A stretch of 12,479 nt of DNA, from assembly GCA_937858235.1 (NCBI GenBank), contig CALLZZ010000065.1, positions 1 through 12,479 on the forward strand, read 5' to 3'. Both the position numbers and the translations under genes were made by a program. The stretch comes from an uncultured Clostridia bacterium. Lineage in GTDB: Bacteria > Bacillota > Clostridia > Oscillospirales > Oscillospiraceae. Numbering within the stretch: the stretch's first letter is position 1; the number at the start of each line of letters is the position of its first letter. Below the pieces are notes generated by a model, which was not told where the DNA came from, searched no databases, and saw only the letters and a program-made list of their open reading frames with translations. Shown here in pieces: positions 1 through 8,300 of this stretch.

Positions 1-1590
1 GAGCTATACAATAACATTCATTTATCATCCTTAATTGGTTATATTTTGAACTATAAAGAGCAAAGAAATCAAGAACCCTTAGAGCCTATTATCAAAAAGT
101 GGGGAACGGCTTTGTATGATCTATCTTTAGATTTAACTTATAATGTACCAGCTAAAAGAAGAGATGAATTTTTACAATATAATTGTAAGGTTTGCTTTTA
201 TTACTGCAAAGGATTTATTGATAATAAATACATTAGTGCTGTTAAAGATAATATTTTCTATCAAGCTATGTCAAATGGATATAACAAAACCAGCAAAACA
301 GAAATTCTGTATTATTTATCTATTGATTGTTATTTATACTATTTAGCTGAGAAAGAATCTAAGCTTTGTATTGAACCTGATTTAAAAAAAGCAGCAATTG
401 AATTGTTAGAAGATAAAGATATAAGGAATATCAATGAATACTATTATTCTCGGATTGAAAGTCAGATCAAAAAATATTCGGAGTTGGAAGGCGATCTGGG
501 AATAATGTTATCTAAATGCGAATGGTTTCCTAAATTCGAAGATGGAAAGATAATGATAATGAAAGATGTTATTAGAGAATTCTATGTTTTTTCAATTTTG
601 ATTGTTTCATATAAATATGATTTTAGAGATGAACAATTAGAAATTTATTTAAAAGATGCACCATTTGTATATATTAATCAGTTTTTAGAAGGACGAGAAA
701 AGAACACAAAAAAATATTTAAAAAAGTTTTATATGCTTTTTGGTGATTCGAGAACCAGTGATTCCGATTCTGCAATTGATGGTAAAATTGAAGAAATGTA
801 TAACCAGTTAGAACAAACATTAAAATCTTTCTACAAAACAGAGGAAGTCGAAAAAGCAAAAGAAGAACAAGAAAAGTATAATACAGAAACAGATAAAGAG
901 GCTGTCGTGGCAAGTATTCAAAAGAAAATTGCAGACCATATGGAAAATACGTTTGGTGAATTAACTATTGAAAAAGGTAAGCCCACTCGAAAATGGACCG
1001 CAACATTTAATCTACTTAACTATCATTTATTGACTAATACGATAAATGATAATGTTGCTGACGATGTGTATTCTAATATTGATGCTAATTTTATTGCTTG
1101 TATCATATATGAACTCTTGAGAAGAGGACTTGTATCTGAAACAAAAAGATCCAAATTTGAAAATGATATAGATTATATTAATTTTTTAGATGACCAGAAA
1201 ATTGGTATACTAATGGGATCAGAATATGCTTTAGAAAATATCGATTATACATATAAGAATCAATTTAATGCATTTGCTAAAAAATGCAGATGTATTTTTG
1301 CTGGTTATTATAATACTGGGGCATTAGCACTAGTAGAGGGAAGGTTACAAATAAGATTGAACAAGGTCAATGCTTCTATAAGACCATTGTCAGTAAAGGA
1401 TATAGATTTGGAATATAATGAGAAGGATAAAACTTATTCTTCTGGCGCAATTAATGTACCATTTGAAAAAGATGAGTTGTTAGGTTATCTTAATAATAAA
1501 CGAAAGATTTTAAATGTTTCGACGGAAGTGGAAATTGTTGTGAATAATGGAGAGGTAGGTACATTAGTTAGAAGAGATGATAACGAATAA
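1..1590 (+). CDS. Unrecognised AT-rich protein, 5'-truncated by the window edge
   Basis: The reading frame is open from base 1 to the TAA at 1588-1590 (529 codons visible), so the true start probably lies outside the window. The TTG at 46 is only the first possible start inside it. I do not recognise the family. The protein is rich in Lys, Tyr, Asn, Ile and Glu, has no obvious signal peptide or membrane segment, and looks mainly helical. A charged, probably coiled-coil stretch is encoded at about 840-950. The last 100 or so residues look more beta-like (for example GRLQIRLNKVN and a closing EVEIVVNNGEVGTLVRR). The line at 361-420 is about 27% GC, clearly poorer than the genes further right, which fits separate acquisition. 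It is followed by decayed DNA, so it probably ends its transcription unit. A subunit or effector of another defence system is possible but is only a guess from context. Confidence 0.85.
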   Translation, partial: ELYNNIHLSSLIGYILNYKEQRNQEPLEPIIKKWGTALYDLSLDLTYNVPAKRRDEFLQYNCKVCFYYCKGFIDNKYISAVKDNIFYQAMSNGYNKTSKTEILYYLSIDCYLYYLAEKESKLCIEPDLKKAAIELLEDKDIRNINEYYYSRIESQIKKYSELEGDLGIMLSKCEWFPKFEDGKIMIMKDVIREFYVFSILIVSYKYDFRDEQLEIYLKDAPFVYINQFLEGREKNTKKYLKKFYMLFGDSRTSDSDSAIDGKIEEMYNQLEQTLKSFYKTEEVEKAKEEQEKYNTETDKEAVVASIQKKIADHMENTFGELTIEKGKPTRKWTATFNLLNYHLLTNTINDNVADDVYSNIDANFIACIIYELLRRGLVSETKRSKFENDIDYINFLDDQKIGILMGSEYALENIDYTYKNQFNAFAKKCRCIFAGYYNTGALALVEGRLQIRLNKVNASIRPLSVKDIDLEYNEKDKTYSSGAINVPFEKDELLGYLNNKRKILNVSTEVEIVVNNGEVGTLVRRDDNE

Positions 1591-1954
1591 TATGATAAAA
1601 ACAATTTTAGCTGTGGCATGTTATGTTACCAATAATTCTAACCCGTGGTATAAAACTAAAACCTGCAAATCAATATAAACCCCAAAAAGTATAACTTATG
1701 CATAAAGGAAAATGATATAGCAAAGCAAACCACCGCAGGAGAATGTTTTGCGCTGGCCAGTAAAGATTGATAACTTATGCAGCGGCGTCTATGGTATCCA
1801 GATCTCTTTTATGCGGGCGTAGTAAATGCGCAGGAACTTATTGCAACCTGTCACCATGTAAACGTAGTAACGTAGTAGTGCGTCCTTTCTGCTAAAGTAG
1901 AAGCAAGGTGTGTCGTTTAATATATCGACACCGGAAATTGGGAAGGTACATGAC
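1591..1954. other. Intergenic stretch with no intact gene
   Basis: Stops are frequent on the + strand and no start with a credible ribosome site leads to a convincing protein. A 12-base motif (ATAACTTATGCA) occurs twice, near 1688 and 1770, which may be chance. The composition shifts from AT-rich to mixed around 1730, close to where degraded lysin-like DNA begins. I see no tRNA, no strong terminator directly after the upstream stop, and no CRISPR-like array. Confidence 0.5.
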
Positions 1955-2123
1955 ATGGATACATTGAAACAGGGAGACAAGGGCCAGCAGGTCAAGGTAT
2001 TGCAGTGGATGGTATCTTCGGGTTAAGACTAAGGTCGCCGTGGAAGCTTATCAGACGAAGACCAGGCTTGCCATGGACGGAATCATGGGGGTGAAGACGT
2101 GGGATGAACTGTTGAGTAAATGA
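1955..2123 (+). pseudogene. Broken peptidoglycan-binding domain (lysin C-terminus remnant)
   Basis: Three reading frames together spell a PG_binding_1-like domain. The first, from the ATG at 1955, gives MDTLKQGDKGQQVKVLQ and stops soon after. The second, from 2005, gives VDGIFG. The third, from 2025, gives KTKVAVEAYQTKTRLAMDG and continues through IMGVKTWDELLSK to the TGA at 2121-2123. The KQGDKGQQVKVLQ opening and the paired DG-I-x-G-x-KT motifs are typical of the domain found at the C-terminus of phage and cell-wall amidases and lysozymes. Compared with the family, roughly a dozen residues are missing between VLQ and VDGIFG, and one base is missing after the GGG at about 2020. It is therefore a decayed fragment. 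No catalytic lysin domain is visible upstream. It is probably a prophage remnant. Confidence 0.8.
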
Positions 2124-2263
2124 GTTATCAAGCGATTAACAGATAGTTAACAAACAAGTTGGTGCTTAATTTGCGGATTTCCAATGATTTTGTCAACCTA
2201 GCAAAAGTAAATAAAGTGTAAAGGTAACAGGGAGCGTATCGTTTGGTATACTCCCTGCTTTTT
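2100..2263 (+). repeat. Left copy of lysin-tail / 43-bp core / hairpin block
   Basis: This block has a diverged direct copy at 10473-10632. Both begin at the codons for W-D-(E/Q)-L-L-S-K-stop, continue through a variable AT-rich spacer, and share a 43-bp core (here 2157-2199) with only two differences. Both then share GCAAAAGTAAATA and end in a terminator hairpin with a conserved GGGAGCGTAT left arm. From the W codon to the end of the hairpin the copies are 158 and 156 bp, with small indels. The two copies bracket the helicase operon. Confidence 0.85.
2228..2263 (+). terminator. Rho-independent terminator after the lysin remnant
   Basis: CAGGGAG at 2228-2234 pairs with CTCCCTG at 2251-2257. 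After one mismatch the stem continues through five more pairs (two of them G-T) to a GTTT loop, and a C plus five T's follow. It is the natural end of the former lysin transcript, and would shield the downstream operon from read-through. Confidence 0.75.
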
Positions 2264-2459
2264 GTGCGTATGTAGGGTGGTTTGGAGGAATCAGCAAAAA
2301 CTTTATAGCATTGTGAGAGGTCGATTCTGGACGGTGATCCCATCAAAGGAAAATTATGTCCCATAAACGAGAATTTGTGGTATACTTGTAAAAAAGAGTT
2401 AAAATTAATACAGCAAATATTGCACAGTTTAGCAATTATGCTGCTCAACAATAGGTTAT
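2264..2459. other. Spacer upstream of the helicase operon
   Basis: No gene is supported here. A TATACT box at about 2381-2386 lacks a good -35 partner. The stretch may hold leader or regulatory sequence for the operon at 2577, but nothing specific can be named. Confidence 0.35.
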
Positions 2460-2478
2460 CACTAACACGAAGTTAGTG
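2460..2478. promoter_or_regulatory. Perfect inverted repeat upstream of the promoter (possible operator)
   Basis: CACTAAC at 2460-2466 and GTTAGTG at 2472-2478 are perfect 7-base arms around ACGAA. No T-tract follows, so it is not a terminator. It sits about 11 bases upstream of the candidate -35 box at 2490, a plausible place for an activator or repressor to bind. A chance palindrome remains possible. Confidence 0.35.
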
Positions 2479-2489
2479 GACTCGTTTAA

Positions 2490-2517
2490 TTGGAACTGAA
2501 GGCGGCCTTGTTATACT
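2490..2517 (+). promoter_or_regulatory. Candidate sigma-A promoter for the two-gene operon
   Basis: TTGGAA at 2490-2495 and TATACT at 2512-2517 are separated by 16 bases and are close to the TTGACA / TATAAT consensus. The leader to the ATG at 2577 would be about 50 bases. This is the best promoter-like pair between the terminator at 2228-2263 and the start of the operon. Confidence 0.5.
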
Positions 2518-2576
2518 GAAAAAATCTATCGAACAAGAAGGAAAAGCTGCCCTAAACGGAAGAATAGGAGACACTA

Positions 2577-5381
2577 ATGAATAATGTAAAAGAGATAGAG
2601 AACTATATCTCAAACAACAACATTAAATTGTTAGGGCAGATTCCTGTGACTGGCAAAGACTACGAAGAACTACTTGATATTTCTCGCAGCAAAGTCATGT
2701 CTTTGCAGACAAATGTGCCTTCTGATTTGCTCTTGTCCCTTACTCTTGTGCAAATTGCAATCCGTACTTATAAAGAAGGAAACTATTGGGATTACTTTTT
2801 GGATGAAATAGGAACTAATATATCTTCTAGTAAAAGAAATTGGCTTGGCCAAATTTTCGCAACTACACTACGAAGCTATAAAATGTTTGAAATAGAGCGT
2901 GATGCCGGTTCAAAGTATGCCTACGTTGAAAATATTAAAGCACATGCCTTTGTACCAAATAACTATCTGAATGGCTACTTTGATTTTCTTCTCTCCTTTT
3001 ATGAGGGAAACCTTATGCGCCAGCTGACAGATGATGTAGAAGACGATATCTATGAAATGATAGACTTTTTTGAAGATTCACTAAACGAAAATGCCGATAG
3101 CATAAGAGTTGAAAAAATTGGGAATAAGCCAGCAAAGACCTATAAGCTATTGAAGGCAACGCGCTGCGCAATTGCGCAATGTTCTCCATCTATTATTGCA
3201 GGAATTATTATAAAGCATCTGAAAATGATAGATATTTATTATTACGATGGAGAAATCCCAAACCAACACGAAAGAATCGCGGAAGCGTTTGGTGTATGGA
3301 CGGGAGAGAATGTTTCCAGCTTTAGTGCGACAAAAACAGAAAAAAAGCGTCATAGCAGTGTTTTCTATCGCAAACCACACTTTGAAATAGACCGAGAAGC
3401 CGGAAAAGCATCTATGGTAATTCCGGAGCAGAAGATTCGCGAAGAGGATTTTGCTGGTGCGGTAAGCGCATGTGTTCGGTGCAAGGATAAAACAATTCTG
3501 GTTCCGCTCAGCCTATACCGAGCCTTCGGCGCGATTGTATCTGAACCCACTCGAATTGAAGTTGACTCAATTTTTGAAGCATTTTCCATTGAGATTAAAT
3601 CAAACAACAAGAAAATATTTGAGATACCGCAAAAATCATTCAGAATATTTGATGCGGATTTTGATGAAACAGATAAGCTCCACAAAGGGCAAAACTATTT
3701 GCTTGTAAAAAGTGGAGTTTCAATCTCTGGAAACCTTGAGTCTGTATATAAGAACACAAGTTACCCCGCATGGGATGAGTACTCCTTTGCAGAAGTGACC
3801 GATGGTACGGTTCTCTACTTGGATGGTCGTAAGATGTGCGTGACTGGCCATTTCGACGATGCACCCTTATTTGAATTTGTATCGAACGAATATACGCTTA
3901 TTTTTGAAGGAAAACAAATTCAAACGGCGTATCATCACCCCACAGTTTCTTTCATGATTTCACGGGCAATGATTAAAGGCTCTTTTGTTTGGTGCAACAA
4001 GCAGCGGTTCAATATTGTCAGGCAAGCTAATTCTATCATTGAATTGCCAGATGACCCTAATGACTATGGTGTAACGATCTTGCTGGATGACCTACTTGAC
4101 CCGGTGGAGGGGCAGTATTTGATATGGCTTGACGAACCAGGAAAAACGCCAAAACTGCTATGCCGCTATGTTCTGATAACAGATTTGCGGTGTTATCCGG
4201 AAAGACGTCGATTTATCTTCCAACAGACTGCTTCTGTATTTGTAAGCGGCGATTATATGCTAACTCCCATCAACTGCAGTTGGTTAACTCCGGAAGAATG
4301 CATTGTCGATTTGACTGACGGAAATGAAAGCGCAGATTTTAAACTAATGCTTGCTGGTACAGAGTATGACCTGTCCGTACCGCTACTGATATTCAAATAT
4401 GGCTTTGAGAAGGAATGGCGAGTACAACGCCCAGACTATCTTTGGCATACAGAATTGAAAAATGACTTGTATGTCAATGTTCCTGGAGCGTCTGCGGCCC
4501 TTGTGTATAAAGGAAAGAACGAAAAAGAGCTCATTCCTGGTGAGAATATCTCAGACGGAGTATTCCGCTTTGATATATCATCGATTACCCAAAGTATTAG
4601 GGCATCTTCTTGTACATTTAGCTCTATAAAACTAAAGTTCTATGATAACAAGTGGAGAAATATCTGTCTGTACCGAGTGCAGAAAAGACTGTGGATCAAT
4701 AAGAAAGATATTGTTTTTAATGATGGTATTGTCTGTGTTGATGCAGATTGCAGAGGAAATTCCCAGCTATCTGTTCGTTTTGCAAAGAATGATACGAAAG
4801 AGATTGTTGTAGAAAAGACTTTAGTTAATGGGCTGAATCCATTCCCAGAACTGGACTTTGACGGATTATATGATATAGAGTATTTTGAAAATGAGGTGGA
4901 TCCGTTTGGCTTTACTATTAAACAGACGCCAGTGGGAAGACCTCAGCATAAAGTGGGTGCCGTGGATCTTGATGATATTTCTAACTGCAAGATAGTGCCC
5001 TATAGAATTCGCAATAAAAGTCAGGACCTTTCGCTGGATTATTCCTATACTGCATTTATCACCTCAAGGGAGTCTGAGAGCAAGTATTTTGGCACGCTTA
5101 CAGAACGAAAGATAAGCACCCCGGGAGGTCCCAAATATATAATGCGGACTTTATCTGATAACCTTCGCATCAGGTTGTATCGGGAAGAGAGCGATCTTGA
5201 GATATTGTCTTTGAAAACTAAGGATTGGGATGAATATGGCGACCTTTACTATGACCGCCAAGGGAAGAAACTTATCTCATGGGGTGATGAGGTTCTGGAT
5301 AGATCAACAGATCGCCACCGCTTTGTTCCCTTGTATGGCGATACGACAGAATTTTTTATTAAAATTAGGAGGGTAAAATAA
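2577..5381 (+). CDS. 934-residue partner of the DUF1998 helicase, DruH-like candidate
   Basis: The ATG at 2577 follows AGGAG (2566-2570) at six bases, a strong start. The stop TAA (5379-5381) overlaps the helicase ATG by one base, so the two proteins are translationally coupled and very likely work together. No catalytic motif, signal peptide or membrane helix is obvious. The first 240 or so residues look helical, with an acidic Phe-rich patch around residues 134-175 (DDVEDDIYEMIDFFEDS). The rest looks beta-rich, with repeated aromatic strands, and closes with a basic tail, FFIKIRRVK. A large, otherwise undomained protein directly before a DUF1998 helicase matches Druantia type III, where DruH (about 1000 residues, YjiT / STY4851-like) precedes DruE. 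I assign this from layout, size and general character, not from a diagnostic motif, so the family name is tentative. It may sense phage or bind DNA for the helicase; that role is inference. Confidence 0.85.
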   Translation: MNNVKEIENYISNNNIKLLGQIPVTGKDYEELLDISRSKVMSLQTNVPSDLLLSLTLVQIAIRTYKEGNYWDYFLDEIGTNISSSKRNWLGQIFATTLRSYKMFEIERDAGSKYAYVENIKAHAFVPNNYLNGYFDFLLSFYEGNLMRQLTDDVEDDIYEMIDFFEDSLNENADSIRVEKIGNKPAKTYKLLKATRCAIAQCSPSIIAGIIIKHLKMIDIYYYDGEIPNQHERIAEAFGVWTGENVSSFSATKTEKKRHSSVFYRKPHFEIDREAGKASMVIPEQKIREEDFAGAVSACVRCKDKTILVPLSLYRAFGAIVSEPTRIEVDSIFEAFSIEIKSNNKKIFEIPQKSFRIFDADFDETDKLHKGQNYLLVKSGVSISGNLESVYKNTSYPAWDEYSFAEVTDGTVLYLDGRKMCVTGHFDDAPLFEFVSNEYTLIFEGKQIQTAYHHPTVSFMISRAMIKGSFVWCNKQRFNIVRQANSIIELPDDPNDYGVTILLDDLLDPVEGQYLIWLDEPGKTPKLLCRYVLITDLRCYPERRRFIFQQTASVFVSGDYMLTPINCSWLTPEECIVDLTDGNESADFKLMLAGTEYDLSVPLLIFKYGFEKEWRVQRPDYLWHTELKNDLYVNVPGASAALVYKGKNEKELIPGENISDGVFRFDISSITQSIRASSCTFSSIKLKFYDNKWRNICLYRVQKRLWINKKDIVFNDGIVCVDADCRGNSQLSVRFAKNDTKEIVVEKTLVNGLNPFPELDFDGLYDIEYFENEVDPFGFTIKQTPVGRPQHKVGAVDLDDISNCKIVPYRIRNKSQDLSLDYSYTAFITSRESESKYFGTLTERKISTPGGPKYIMRTLSDNLRIRLYREESDLEILSLKTKDWDEYGDLYYDRQGKKLISWGDEVLDRSTDRHRFVPLYGDTTEFFIKIRRVK

Positions 5382-8300
5382 TGCTGTTCCGCCCTGCTGA
5401 AAGTTCAAAGAAAGTAGTTGATTTCTACAGAGATTATTTGCTTACTACTTTTAAGACCAACAAGGACTATTACAACAAGCAACTTGCAGACCAACTTTCT
5501 GAGAATGGCGTGATTTCAAATGGCCCATTTATTAGCATGAGTGATTCTTTTGCAAAGGATAAATCCATTAGAACCCTGGTTGAAGAAGGCTACCTTTGCA
5601 AATCAATTATTGCTTTGGAGCAACTCAAAACTGACCGTGGCCTTTATAAGCATCAAGTTGAGGCTATTTGCAAGGTTGGAATTGGCAATAACATGATAAT
5701 TACCACCGGTACCGGTTCTGGCAAAACGGAATGCTTCCTTATCCCCGTGATCAATCAACTAATGCAGGAAAAAGAAGCCGGAACGCTTGGGCCTGGTGTC
5801 CGCACTTTGCTTATCTATCCGATGAACGCTCTTGTCAATGACCAGATTAGGCGCTTGCGTGAAATCTTCGTGGATTATGAGGATGCAGATATTACATTCG
5901 GTAAGTTCACGGGTGAAACTGAGGAGAAGTATGATACTGCGCGAAACGCTTTCGTTGAGAGAGAGGGCGTAGAGCCACGCAAAAATGAATTAATTTGCCG
6001 TAAGCAGATGCGTGACACGCCGCCAAACATCCTTATTACAAACTACGCAATGCTGGAGTATATGTTGCTCCGCCCTGGCGACAATATTTTCTTTAGTGAG
6101 CAGTATGCCAATAAATGGAGATTCATCGTGCTGGACGAAGCCCATACCTATGGAGGTGCTAAGGGTATTGAGGTTAGCACGCTGTTAAAGCGTGTCGAGG
6201 CAATGCTTAATCGCAATGATATTCAGTTTATTCTTACATCTGCAACGCTTGGAAATAGGAAGGATAATGCGAAAATTGTTAACTTCGCACAATCTTTGTG
6301 TAACGCAAAATTTGGTGCAGATTCTATTGTTCGGTCATACACAGTGTCACCAGGAATCCCTGCCAACATTGCTCGTCTTGACTTCTTGATCTATCGTACC
6401 CTGGCAAAACAGATCCGCAATAATTACCCAGTAGGCAAAACGCTTCAATGGCTAAAAGAACATGATATTCCCATAGAGACTGATAGAAGTCTAGAAACAT
6501 CGCTTGAGAAGACGCTTTATGCAATGATTCAGCATGATGGATTTTACTATGATGTGCGAAGAGAACTACTCAACAAGACATTACCACTGAATACCATTGC
6601 GAAAAAGTTGAATGTTCAAGTTGACGATTTTACTGACTTTATTGCCGTTGCATCTAATGCGCAACTTAACAATGATAAAATATTTGAAGCTCGCTACCAT
6701 ATGTTTATTCGTGGTATGGAGGGCGTTTTTGTTACCCTGGAACCAAGTAATAAGCTGTTTGTCAAGAAGATGGAAACATACAGGGAAAATGTGTATGAAG
6801 AAGATTCTGAATATAAAGTTTTCGAGATTTCTTTTTGCCACAACTGCGGGGCACTCTTTATTGTTGGACAAACAGTAGATGGACAGTTGACTCAAAAATC
6901 TAAATTTAGCGATGACTATGAGCCGGAGGTTTATTTGTTAGATGGTGCAGTAGAAGACTCGGATAATGTCGACAGCGGCGGAGAAAATCTCCAAGATGAC
7001 AAGAAGTACATAGTATGTTCTAAATGTGGTACTATTGCCAGAGCTTCTGCGCTGGTAAGTATGCCATGTGGTCATAAAAAAAAATACTATAACCAATTGA
7101 TTAAGGTGAAAGAAAGGGGCGACTATCTTCATAGTTGCCCATGTTGCCATGTCACTAATACCCAGAGGAGTATTGTTCGGCCCTACTTTTTGGGTAATGA
7201 AGCTGCAACGGCTGTTATTGCAACTGCGTTATACGATGTGCTTCCCGATACAAAGATCACGAAAAAAATCGAGGTATTGCAGGATGATTTCTTTGGTAGC
7301 GGTACTACCGAGAAAGAAGTCACTGAAACAGAACCTTTGACAAAGCAGTTTCTTGCCTTTTCTGATAATCGTCAGGCAGCAGCCTTCTTTGCAACGTATT
7401 TGGAAACAACATATAGGGAAAGTCTGATTAAGCGCCTAATGACTCAAGTATGCATTGACCACTGTGATGTAATGAAAAACGGAATACAGCTAGAAGTCTT
7501 TGTTTCATATTTGGAGGATATTCTTACCAAATATGAAATTGGAGACGAAGAAGGCAGGCATACAATGGCATGGGTATCGACGATCAAAGAAATGGTCAAT
7601 TACAAGGCCAAGAACTCCCTGCAGAATAAGGGCGTGTTATATTTTGATGTTAGTGTTAATATTTCACAGAATGCATTTCCAAACCCCAAGTTGCCAATTT
7701 CTTCTGATACAGTAGTAGCTTTATTCAAGACAATGGCGCAGTATTTTATGCGTGATGCGGCAATCAGCCTGCCAATCGTCCTGTCCAAAAAAGACCTTGA
7801 GTCTTTAACATATGGTTCAGTGTTGCCCGGTTATTTGAAAGATTACACCACTCGGAAAGATGTGCGCTCATGGCTTCCCAAAGCGGGCAAAAAAAACAAA
7901 AGAACAAAAGCCATCGCTAAAATGTTCCCTGATAAAGACCTCGATTATTCAATATCTTTACTTTCTTCTCTCTGGAGTCAATTGGACAATCAAAAAATTA
8001 TCGTTTATGATAGTAGCAAAAATAAGTATTTCCTGAATACGAAAGCAATTTTGGTACGTGCAGTCGAGAAACTCTATATTTGCGATGAATGCAAAACAAT
8101 CACACCATACAACCTGGATATCTGTGTGGCCACAAACTGCCAAGGAAAACTCCGCCAGTACGACTATAAAACTGCAAGAAAAGGTGATCACTACTACCAG
8201 CTTTACACAAATCTTTCTATCGATAATTTGGTAGCCCGTGAGCATACAGCGCAGCTTGGGAGTGAAAAGGCATATGAGTATCAAAATGATTTTAAGAAAG

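Noticed and set aside
1688..1782. Repeated ATAACTTATGCA motif as a regulatory direct repeat
   Set aside because: Only two copies in AT-rich decayed DNA, with no promoter or gene nearby; chance is sufficient.
1789..1995. 68-codon open frame on the - strand before the lysin remnant
   Set aside because: It overlaps the + strand lysin remnant, has no recognisable motif and no clear ribosome site.
2128..2451. 107-codon open frame on the - strand in the intergenic region
   Set aside because: It runs through the terminator hairpin and the repeated core, and its product looks random. The + strand repeat explains the region better.
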